From the NCBI RefSeq assembly GCF_021347895.1, contig NC_067122.1:9537983-9601982 (forward strand): 64,000 bases of DNA, read 5' to 3'. The DNA comes from Acanthochromis polyacanthus. Taxonomy: Eukaryota > Chordata > Actinopteri > Pomacentridae. The stretch's first letter is position 1. Each line of letters opens with the position of its first letter. The notes beneath the pieces were generated by a model that was not told the DNA's origin, searched no databases, and was given only the letters and a program-made list of their open reading frames with translations. The position numbers and the translations under genes are program-made. Shown here piece after piece: positions 24,560 through 34,586 of the stretch.

Positions 24560-27500
24560 GTCAGAACACATTTCACCTTTCTTTCCATCACTTAAAGCCA
24601 TTATGTGGAGAGTTTGTATATGATTCAAGGTTGCAGGAGATAATTATTTTCGAAATCAATAAAACTGCAGATACTTTCTCAATTCATGGTCTGGCCATTG
24701 AAAAGTAGGGAAAGAGACTTTCTTCAAGGCCAAGGTGACATCCTCCAATGGCTGGCAAAGATTAAAAGTTATGAAAAACACAATCAAAAGAATTGAGAAT
24801 TTGGAAAAAGGCTCTTGTTTGACCTTTTATGCTGAGAAAGGACGTTGAGATTAGTTGCGGGGAACTTTTCTGTTGATCGACTAATTGATTGATCAAGGCT
24901 GAGTTTGAGCTGCATGTGGTATTCGTATTTTAATGATACAAGTTCAAAAAATGTGACATTTGTGTCATCTTTTTTGATACTACCACTGGAGACACAAAGT
25001 TGGACATTTTTGAATTATCAAAGTGTTGTTTGTACTCCACCAACAAGTCCTCACAAACTGTGCTGTCAGGTCTATAATGCCTTTTTAGTTTCTCTGTCTT
25101 TTTTTTTGTTGTTGCTGTTTTTATGGATGTGGTTTGAGTTGCTTTAGCAAATAATTGGCACCACATTTTTCTGTATTTATTCCAAACAAACCCCCCCCTT
25201 GCTGTGCGCAGACACCAGGTGTCCACAACACCAGATGTATAAGCCCTCATTAACAGGCTGTAAGTTGAAATAAAATATCTATTTCATACAGTGCAGTATG
25301 TCGACGCGCGGGTGTCTTAAGGAAAAAAAGAAAAGAAATTATGTGATATATAATTCAATGTTTAATTATTTACAAGAAACATTCCGCTATTTGAGGTAAT
25401 TCATCATCACTACTGTTAAAATATAATTTAGTGAACATTAGAGAATAATTTGTATTCCTAAATTGCATGAGTGCCACAATTTGGAATGAACCCTTTGAAT
25501 CAATCAGTATTTTTTAGATCTCTCCCGTAGGTAAGCACGAAAAACAAAAAAAAGATTCATTTGTGACGTCCCACTGAGTCACCGTCGGCGAGTGTGTCTG
25601 AGATTTTTCCTTCTCATTGATCGATGCACACATGTTCCAGCACCGTTGGGTTTTATGAGCATTACTCTAGGTTACGCCGTTTCTCCATCACCTTGAGTGA
25701 AATTTCACTTTTCATTTTCACACACATTTTAAACACAAGTCAGCCTTGATGACAAAGAAGAGTGCTTTTAGTGTTGATGACAATGTGTTCACAAAGCTTT
25801 TGGAACTGTTAATAGCAGCTCTTTTTAGGCAGTTCAATTCATTAGTTCACACAAGGACAACTTAAAATGTGTGCTGACAGAAGACAAAATCATTGAAATG
25901 CTTTGAAAAGTCTTAACTCTTTAACTCTTTTCCAAGTAGGAGTAAGATAGTAATCTGAAACCACTACAGGAAACGAATCCAATACAAAGGCTTTCTTGGG
26001 TATGAGGAGACAGATGTTGACATCTGATAGTCAAGAATTACACAGGCTTGAAAAGTGTTGTGTAACAAGCAAAAAGGCTAAGTACAGAATATATAAAAAT
26101 GCTTTCGCTTTGTTCTGGACGAGACAAATCAAACTGTGGGTGTGATCACACTCGCAAAGTTGGGTAATCAACACTTGTAAGCGTGTGCTTGTTGTAAGCA
26201 CAGCATATGTTAACAGTCACACCACATGTTATGTGTGTGACCCAGGGTATGTTCTTATCGAAACAAAAGTGCGTCGTTAAAAAAAAAGATTTCTAGATTT
26301 GTTCAGAACATTTCCCAAAAATGTCAGAGCATTTTGTAGCAACTTCAATTTTTTTTTCAAGCAGAAGAGACAATTTTTGCATTCCCATCTGCTCGCAGCA
26401 GCGCCTCTTCATTTGTTAGCGGGTTTGTATTCAGAGGGTTTGTCTTGCGACACAGGTAGGTGACATGTTAGTTCAAAGGCTGGCCACTCCCATCTGTTAT
26501 CTGTGCCTGAGATTCAGGTGATTTATTCGCGTTTCGCCTCTCAGAATAGACTCATTCTCTGCATGTTAAATCCACAGAGAAACGCATACTGTGTCAAACA
26601 ATTAAAAGCAGGAGTTGCAGTTTGCTTCTGTCAGTACAAAAGGAGGTTGAATATATTCCTCTTGGCTGAACTAGAATTAGAAATTAAAGCATAAGAAAGC
26701 TGGATGGTACGTTTGAGATGATCGATGCCTGTGCAGACCTTTGGAAGCAGCGTGTTGTTTGTTTGGTCCGTGCCCAAGAAGAAAGAATAATTGTGTTGGT
26801 GAAAAGGGATTTTTTTTTTCTTTTTCTTCTTGTGTCGTGCTTTATTTTCGTTTTTTAAAGAGAAGTAATTTCTTATTCTGTTAAAGTTTTCAAAATTTCA
26901 GACACAGTCCTCTCGCTTGGCAAGATAACTCAGGCTTGTCAGGAGCAACACTGAAGAGACTGGCCTCGCTGCGGTCCAAAAGTTAGGGAGTTTACCCATC
27001 TGGGTGGGTGGAGGATTCCTTCGTAATTAATGCTGTGGCTCTTCTTCAATTAAATAAACTTTAATTAACAAGCGCGTAGCATGGATCGAACGCCCACAAC
27101 CCCTATCCAGCTCGAGTCAGGGGCATGTTAAAGGCAGATAAACACTTTTGCACTAATGAAAAATTGATTGCATAGATTCTATGGGAAGGAGGTATTCCTT
27201 TGGAATCGAATGACTCCCCTCCAGAGGCATGCTTAATATTCTACAGTGTCGGCTCAGCTTAATCAGAACCATCCAAGGTCCCTCAATCGAAGAAAAACTC
27301 TATTCAGAGAGCTGGAACAGACAGTTAAAAGAGCCTCAGTAATGGGGATGAGTGTGGGGAAAGCAGTAAAAAAATAATAAAAATACATGAACAAAATGAG
27401 AGGATATTTTATCCATGACTTGTTACATTTTGGGCTGTAGAATGATGTGGGCTAATTTGCTTTCCCGGAAGGCTGTACCAAGTTTTCAAAAAGGCACAAA

Positions 27501-29168
27501 CTTTTTCCGTTGTGGGGCTATATAAATTTCCTGGAGCATCTAGTCTCGTAAAATTTGAGAACATACTTGAGCTCCTTTCCTCTAGTACACTGACGGCTAT
27601 TGTCTCAGCCGAAAGCTTTATGGCTCTTCTGTTCAAAAGCTTTGATAGAAGCTCTCGGTTCCAGAAAATCAACATTTCTTATTCTCACACAAGAGCAGTC
27701 ACAGCTTGTTGAGCTTTAGCTTTAGTCTGCTTGCTGCGGACTGATTTACTCGCCATCCATGGAGTCAATCATTAGAATTTTCTGAAGATAACAGACTCAA
27801 AACAACTGCTTCACCGTTTCCAATGCTGCGTTGATGACGATCTAACATCCGAGTCCAGACATAAGAACCTGTTTAATCCATAACCCTCGCCTCAGCCTGC
27901 CAGGACTACATGCAAATGAGCTTTCACAAAATGTAAAACTGAAAAGCAGTTGTGGGAGTTTTTAGATGCACAGTAATTACAGTGCTTTAGTTTTCTGAGC
28001 TTTTAGAGGGATGACATGTTTTCTTTTATTTTAGGGCTTCTGCAATCTTGAAAAAAAAATAAAGTGGTCTCTGAAATTAGTCTGATAAAGATGTGTTAAA
28101 GTAGCTGCAGAAAGAAAAATGACAACAAACCGTTTTGTTTGTGCATGTGCTTGAGGGGGGGAAATGCTTTTATTTTTTATTATTCCCAGGTAATTATTCA
28201 GAGAAATATTTATTTATTTTATGTGATTAGCGTTGATGTCACTTCAAACTGAAGAACAATGGTGGTAACACTGATTGGAGCAGTTTTGTTTACAAGCTAA
28301 TTAAAGTCCTGCAGAAATTGTTGAGTAAATTTTACTTAAATCTGAGTCATACAGTATATAATTTATGTGCCATTATAGGAGCACAATATGATACCTTAAT
28401 ATGTTTCAGTTTTCTATTTCATCAGTGTGGATTCCCATGTGCTTTAATTGGTTTTAGTGTACTTGGATTGTATTGTGTTGTTGCTGTGCTGTGGAGAACA
28501 GTTTACAGATGAAATGTCGAGTGCTGAGAATTTAAAGGATTTTATTATGGCCTGATCCCATAAAAGTAATAAGACTATATATCAAGATTAATATACTTTT
28601 TAGAGGATGAGTTAAGCCCTTTTTTTCCCTAAGCTACCAATTGTGTGTTTTGGTACATGGCAGCAGTATAAAAGTTGATTGGGCATTCAGTTTTTGTCCT
28701 CGATTTAATGCGCTGACATTTGGTATGTCAGCTACGCTCATTTAAAAAAGAATTGTGTACACGACAAGTCCATTGAGATCCATAGAGCACGAGGAAGTAG
28801 TAAAGGCCCGACATTTTCCATGTAAAATGAAGCGTGTTAAACATTCCTCTAACAGATAGCAGTAATTTTGAGTGTCTTTAGATGAAATAGTAGCAGAAAT
28901 AGCTACCATACAGTGTAAGTCAGAATTTTTACAGCAGTTTTTTTTAAACCAGTAGGGTTTAAAGCATGTCTTGTTTACAGTTAAACTTGTTGGCCCACTT
29001 TAACTGAGGGAGCCAAGACTTCTCAGCAAACATCAGAGCATTTTTCTGTGGTGGCAGATGCATCTATACAGAATACAAAAATACCCCAGTGCAGCAGCAG
29101 AAGAAAAAAAAAACTGCTTTTCACAGAACAGAAGCTACATGTCTCCATGGCTCTTTGTTTTGCGACAG
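24560..29168 (+). other. intron (4.6 kb)
   Basis: The donor is GTCAGA and the acceptor GCGACAG. It is mainly AT-rich. A block at about 26990-27280 has two TAATTA sites and a mixed composition unlike the flanks; it is noted as a possible conserved element. No exon was found. Confidence 0.8.
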
Positions 29169-29354
29169 AGGTGTGTGTGGTGGACTGCGGTCCCCACGGC
29201 TCATGCATCAGTGGTGTGTGTCACTGCGAGGAAGGCTGGACAGGACCAGAATGTGAGCAGAGGGACTGTCACCCACGCTGCATCGACCACGGAGTCTGCC
29301 GAGAGGGCAAGTGTGACTGCCACCAGGGCTGGACGGGTGAACACTGCACCATCG
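29169..29354 (+). CDS. tenm3: teneurin exon: EGF repeats 6 and 7
   Basis: The acceptor is GCGACAG followed by AG at the exon start; only the first AG keeps frame. The donor is ACCATCG|GTGAGC. Phase is 1 at both ends. EGF6 reads [22 protein letters not shown] and EGF7 reads [25 protein letters not shown], both with six cysteines. The exon ends in T-I plus one base, exactly where teneurin splice site A lies. Two in-phase microexons follow in the intron before EGF8. Confidence 0.96.
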
Positions 29355-31970
29355 GTGAGCCACGGTGACACAAACTGTACTGTACACCTACACACTCTTG
29401 ACAGAAGGGCACCAGCTACAGAGGAAATTCATTTATGGGCTGGCTTAAAGGGGAAAATACAGAGTGTGAATGTCAGTATTTTCAGTTACAAGCATCAGTT
29501 GGCAGCGATCATGATACACCCCTGTTGCTGCCTACCTTCTCCAAACAACTACCTTTGCATGACAAACTAGTGATGAGTAGTTTTAGTCATATTTTCAGTG
29601 CTTCTTGGAATCCAATTTCCAAAGATCACTGAACCACACACTGTGGTCGTGGATTTCTTTCTTTATTTCTTCTCTGAAGGCTTGTCAGCCACAATCACTG
29701 GGGGCAAGTAACTGCAAACTTTTACTCAAGTGCCTAAGAACATCTTCGAGATACTTTTGTCTGTTTCTCATTTCTCACCTCCCAATTTCTGCTCCACTAC
29801 AACTAGATGCTCATTGATATTTTACATCCCCATCATACACTATCATCAGCTTGTGAAATTTGTTGCATTTTATAACTTTAAACTATTTGCAATGTTTCTA
29901 AAGCAGCCTAAACCTGAACCAGATGCTATAGATATAGAAGTATAGCTATATGTGGAGTGTTGATGAAAATACTTTTGTACCTGACTAACATTTTTATTCC
30001 AAGGACTTTTTCTTTCAGTAAAAGCTTTGAGTCTGTCTTTCATCATTCTGTGCGGACTGTTGCTAAACACATAAACACATGAGTTTTTCATTTTTTGAAG
30101 GCTGTGACTCCTTCTGCAAATGTCATCTTTCTATTCAGCAAAATAACTCGTCCTCTGTCTACAGACAAAATGTGTGGCCAGTGTGGAAGTTTGAATGGAC
30201 TGGAATTCAACTCGGACAATAGTGAGATTGAAAACCAAAGATGAATAGAATCAAAATGTAGCAAATTTGAACTTGAAATTGTCGTGATGGACTTTAGTCC
30301 AAGTGAAAACTAAAGAAAAACGTGTTGCAACGTTGGTTTGGGCAAGTTGTCGCATACTTTTCTTCTCTCTTTTCAAAATTGTCCCCTTTGCAACACTTCG
30401 CATTAACTTTGTAATTTATATAATCGATTTAGATATTCCACCTTTTCCACTGCTGAAGTGACGCTCCTGTATTAGTGTGCCGAGGGCAGGTATTTAGGGA
30501 GCCAAAAAGCCGCGGGTAGGCCTCTTTGGAATATCATTTTTCTGAAATGGCAGTGCTTCACCTGGCATTAATGAGGATAATGACTTCTGAGATGTCACTT
30601 CCTATTGACCTTTAACTCAAACTTCTTCGACACCTTAGCCTCTGTCAAAGGTCCTGTAGTTAAACCTTGACACCCCGCGTCAAACAGCATTCCCTCAAGT
30701 GTCATTTCCAGCCTCTCAATGACGACACATTCCCCCCTGAAACAAAGATCGGGCACTCCAAACTCTTGAACCCTAATTATGTATTTACAAGTTCTCTCAT
30801 CAGCAATCCCCTGTCCACAGCGCAAATCCATCTCTGAGGGGAGAGGAGATTGCAGTGAGGGAGTTGTCGGAGGGGTCGCATTCCTGATCTTATTAATCTT
30901 TCCTTCCTCAGGGCCGACTGTGCATCATCCATTTTCTCTTTCTTTTTCCTTCTGTTTAAGGCTCCCGTCAGGAAAGCAACTCCTTGCATTGGATGCAGTG
31001 GCGATGAATAGGCAATGCGTTACCTTTTCTTGGAGAACCAGGAGCTTATTTTGTCTTTCAAACGCTGAATAACTGCCATTTGCACAAAGCGCCTTTTAAT
31101 CACATTACATGGTCAGAGCTTGAATAGAGGACTTCCTTGGCCATTCTTTTGTCACAAGCATCTAGATCCTGTTTTATATGCAAGGCTTAACCCATTGTCA
31201 CTGCTTTCTCAGCACTGCAGTTTACCGCTAAGGTGTTTTTGATTTGTCTTAGTATATCACTAGCTTATTGCCATGCTGTTGTTAAAACCACTGAAGTAGA
31301 GATGATGGAAAAATTGAAAAAAAAAAAAGTAGCGGAGTGTAGCATTCTGCTTCATGATGCATTCATATTAGAATCAGACTGAGCCTGTATACATGGCAGT
31401 AAACAGACAGTGAAGTGTTTTGAAGCAGGCTCTGATGAAGCCGGCTCATATGGCCTGGAAGCAAAGGGTATTACAATACTCATGTAGCAAGAGAAACTGT
31501 GTTTTATTTTTTCTCTCCATTGTGTTAGCTTGTCTTGCTTTGTCAAAGCGAAGCAGATGGAGAGTGTTAGCAATGAATATTTCACCGAGCACAAGTTGCT
31601 GAATTAATTTCTGCTTTCTCCTATAGACAACAATATAACCACCATTCACAGCGCTTTGACAGACGCTTTTTGATTTTGACCACAGAGGCATCTATAATTC
31701 CGATTAATCACTCAATGCTTTAATTAACATCAACACTCTCAGTTGAATTTTTCCACTTTGCCCCAGCTAAACTGTGAATCTGCTCTAAATATGCAGCCCC
31801 GTCTCTGTTGTCTCCCTCTTACATAGATTTTCTACTTGTGTTTTTTTTTTCTATTTGCATTCCAATGCCTAACTCCTACTTATATCCATTCTCTTTTCTA
31901 TTTTATGTCTGTATGCCTCTCTGCCTACCTATCTGTCTCTTTCCAACTCCCTCTTGGCTTACATGTATAG
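29355..31970 (+). other. intron (2.6 kb) before microexon A1
   Basis: The donor is GTGAGC. The end is an unusually long pyrimidine-rich tract (about 31830-31960) ending in TGTATAG. Around 29700-29900 the sequence resembles a decayed interspersed repeat, but I could not assign it. An A run sits at about 31317-31328. Confidence 0.75.
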
Positions 31971-31991
31971 CCCTGGATTCCAGAGTATCAG
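31971..31991 (+). CDS. tenm3: microexon A1 between EGF7 and EGF8 (splice site A)
   Basis: This 21-base unit lies between TGTATAG and G|GTAAAA. It is phase 1 at both ends, so joined after the EGF7 exon it gives Ala-Leu-Asp-Ser-Arg-Val-Ser and returns to frame. Mammalian teneurins have an alternatively spliced insert of the form A-H-Y-L-D-x-x-V-x at exactly this site; the match A..LD..V is at the same place with two residues fewer. A strong pyrimidine tract precedes it, as expected of a neural microexon. The donor is weak (GTAAAA), which fits optional use. The insert would lengthen the linker between EGF7 and EGF8. Not supported by transcript data here. Confidence 0.72.
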
Positions 31992-32517
31992 GTAAAAAAA
32001 CACTCTTTTCACTTTGCTTAAGAATTATACTCTTCATGCTAGATGTTTTTTTTATTATTATTATTTTATTTTGATTTTTCAAGATCCAGCTTCATTTTGC
32101 TTTAAAAAAAATGTGAATTGTGAACTCTGTTAATAAAAAAAAAAAGGGTGAACTCGCAGCTTGGCTCTCTTTCAGTAATATCAGTGGTATCCTGTCACTC
32201 ATGCTTAGTGTTAGCTATTCAGCTCAATCACCGTAACTGCTGTGAATTACATACACAGTGGAGAGATTGAAATTAGAAACACGTGGCGAAGACAACGGTA
32301 ATCTTTGGGAAAACTACCTGCAAAGCTTCTTTTGCAAATATTTAAACCACGTTGGCAGGTACATCAGCTTTACGCCAGCCACCGTTTCCACGTTTTTGTA
32401 CTCCCTGCAAGTTACAATAAGTAAATGTGTTTGTCAGTCTTAGCTCTCTGCCACCACAGAGATAAGTAATTTTCTTTTCCAAATGTTTCCCTTTCCTCGG
32501 TTGTGTAATAGGAGCAG
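31992..32517 (+). other. intron (526 bases) between microexons A1 and A2
   Basis: The donor is GTAAAA. It contains a T/ATT-rich run (32046-32080) and an A run near 32136-32146, and ends in a T/C tract followed by tandem acceptors ATAG and GCAG six bases apart. Confidence 0.7.
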
Positions 32518-32535
32518 TCAAGATAGGATATAAAG
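32518..32535 (+). CDS. tenm3: microexon A2 between EGF7 and EGF8 (splice site A)
   Basis: An 18-base unit follows GAGCAG and precedes G|GTAAAT, phase 1 at both ends. Joined after A1 or the EGF7 exon it encodes Val-Lys-Ile-Gly-Tyr-Lys and then Asp from the next exon. From memory, mammalian TENM3 isoforms carry D-K-I-G-Y-K just before EGF8, so five of six residues match. A second acceptor six bases upstream (ATAG, ending 32511) would give a 24-base form adding Gly-Ala in frame. A T/C-rich tract lies in front. Together with A1 this predicts several in-frame linker lengths. Confidence 0.72.
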
Positions 32536-33687
32536 GTAAATTGAACCACTACCCCACCAAGGGAGATTGTCACGAACAATCCCTCCCCGCTCTCTGTCTT
32601 TCCTAGCACGGCGTATATACACCTGTTTTATGTCCGAGTCGATCATAATGTTTCTGCTGTGATCCTGCTCCCCCCCGATATGTCCCCTCATCTCCTGTCC
32701 GTCTTAACCAGTCTCACACCAGACTCCACGGTCCCTTCTCCCCCCACTCCACCACCCTGTCTTAATTCCCTGTGTCTGCCAGATTAAACGCCCTGAACTG
32801 GTGTGGTTTAGTCATGTTTCGGTTCCCTGTCTTCACCCTCCACTAGAAGGAATGCGATCTGGCAGCAAGTGCACTGTTTTCTGTAAATGTGGGGACTCTA
32901 GATCCTCCCTCTTTCTTCCCCCTCTTCCCCCTATTTACATATATACTTCCTCTTCCCCTTTGATGTTGCTGTTACTTCACATGAGTGTTTCAAACATCTG
33001 CACTGGGCAATTCCTACTTTAATTATTTTCAGGGGAAAGCAATGGACTTCTAAGACAGTGATTTTCAGCTTCTTAAATGGGATTTGTGCAACTTTGAACT
33101 AAAAAAAATAAAGAAAAGCATCCTTGAAATTCGAATTCAAATACAAAAAAAAGAAAGGAAAAAAAAAAACAACTTGCGTATTTGACATGAAGACAGGCAT
33201 TCATTTAAAAGTCACACTGTGAAGATTCATGCAACCATAAAAGAAGTCACTTCAACTCACAAAGAGACATTCAAACTTTGATTTCAGCACAAAAACAACT
33301 TCGAAAATTCCTATGAGGATTTGACTCAACATGCATTTGCAGCATCTCCCATTGGTCTCCTGACAGTAAGTGAACCGTTTAACAGGTCCCACCTCCTTTT
33401 TATCCCGTACAGTTCACTTTTGACTACAGTTGCACAGTCCTAAAACTCATGTGAAACGACTGTAACTCCTCACAACCTCCGCCCCCATCCCCAGTCCTGT
33501 CAGAGGTGTATCGTACTGTATGTTCACTCGATACTGTCTTTTATCATCTTTGTCCCTCCTCTGCCCCCCGTCCACTCTAAATGCCCCCTTCGCTCTTGTC
33601 TTCTCGCCCTCTTCCCTTGCCTTCTTCTTCCTGATTTCCCTGCTCCGACTTGCTCCACTGTTTGACATGTACATGATGTGTTGACAG
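32536..33687 (+). other. intron (1.15 kb) before EGF8 exon
   Basis: The donor is GTAAAT and the acceptor TTGACAG. It has an A-rich zone at about 33100-33172 and a long C/T-rich tract at about 33540-33640 ahead of the acceptor. Confidence 0.75.
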
Positions 33688-33834
33688 ACGGCTGCCCCGG
33701 GCTGTGCAACAACAACGGGAGGTGCGTCCTGGATCAGAACGTCTGGCACTGCATCTGCCAGTCAGGATGGAGAGGGCTGGGCTGCGACGTGGCGACCGAA
33801 ACGCTCTGCTCAGATGGCAAGGATAACGAGGGAG
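33688..33834 (+). CDS. tenm3: teneurin exon: EGF repeat 8 and start of Cys-rich region
   Basis: Borders are TTGACAG and GAGGGAG|GTAGGA, with phase 1 at both ends. It reads [13 protein letters not shown], then WHCIC, GWRGLGC, giving EGF8 with six cysteines. [16 protein letters not shown] then opens the Cys-rich region. The acidic D-G-K-D-N-E-G-D-G run resembles the calcium-site segment of LNR-like modules and is constant in teneurins. The exon is entered from the EGF7 exon directly or through microexons A1 and A2. Confidence 0.95.
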
Positions 33835-34369
33835 GTAGGAGGAAGTAAAAGCTTTGTACAAATTGTCTTTTAGCTTCAGAAAAACTTGTGTGCAACTGCT
33901 ATTGTGCCAGACAGAAAATTGGCTTTGATGTGGCTCCTCGGTGACAGCGCAAACAAACAAAACAAATCAATCATACATAAAACATCACTGGAAAGAATAT
34001 GCAAATGTAGCTGCAGAGCGGATTGTTAAACAGCGCGCTTTAGAATATACAGTAGATCAATTATAAGGAGCAGTTGGAGCTATATAGTTGCACCCGACAT
34101 GCTGGGTTTGTAACGAGCTGCTCCTTTGCCTGACCAGCAGGCACGACGCTTCACAGGTTCACATGAGGTGGCATATTTTGAAATGGTTCCTACTTTGTCT
34201 CAGCGCAGAATCTCCGCTTTAACACACTTTATTTCGTGTTAGAAGTCACCTATGTGTACTGGAGCACAGCACAGCAATGGAGATGCTGGCGTTGCTGTTG
34301 TCAAACCCGAGCGTATGCAGGTCAACCGAGCTCTTCCTGCCTGTCTTCAACATCCCTCCTGTTTTCCAG
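33835..34369 (+). other. intron (535 bases)
   Basis: The donor is GTAGGA and the acceptor TTTTCCAG. No repeat was recognised; the reading frame upstream of the next exon is open by chance back to about 34252. Confidence 0.8.
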
Positions 34370-34586
34370 ATGGGCTCGTCGACTGCATGGATCCAGACTG
34401 CTGCACTCAAATCTCCTGCCAGGGTCAGACCTACTGTCGCGGCTCGCCTGACCCCGTTTCCATCGCGAGCCAGGGCCAGAGTTCAGCCGCTCAGCCCACG
34501 TCTAAGAGCTTTTACGAGCGCGTCAGCTTCTTGATTGGTCCCAGTGGCAGCCACGTGATACCCTGGGATAACCCTTTCAACAGCAG
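34370..34586 (+). CDS. tenm3: teneurin exon: Cys-rich region
   Basis: Borders are GTTTTCCAG and AGCAG|GTAAGC. It enters in phase 1 and leaves in phase 2. It encodes [12 protein letters not shown], then [14 protein letters not shown], a Ser/Gln-rich variable linker, and [10 protein letters not shown] followed by HVIP and NPFNS. The Cys-rich segment joins the EGF stalk to the globular extracellular superfold. The C-x-x-Q-x-Y-C-R-G-x-P-D-P form with the F-Y-x-R-(I/V)-S-F-L-I-G motif is that of TENM3. The Pro-Trp-Asp-Asn segment before NPF departs from the P-G-E form of mammals. Confidence 0.95.
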
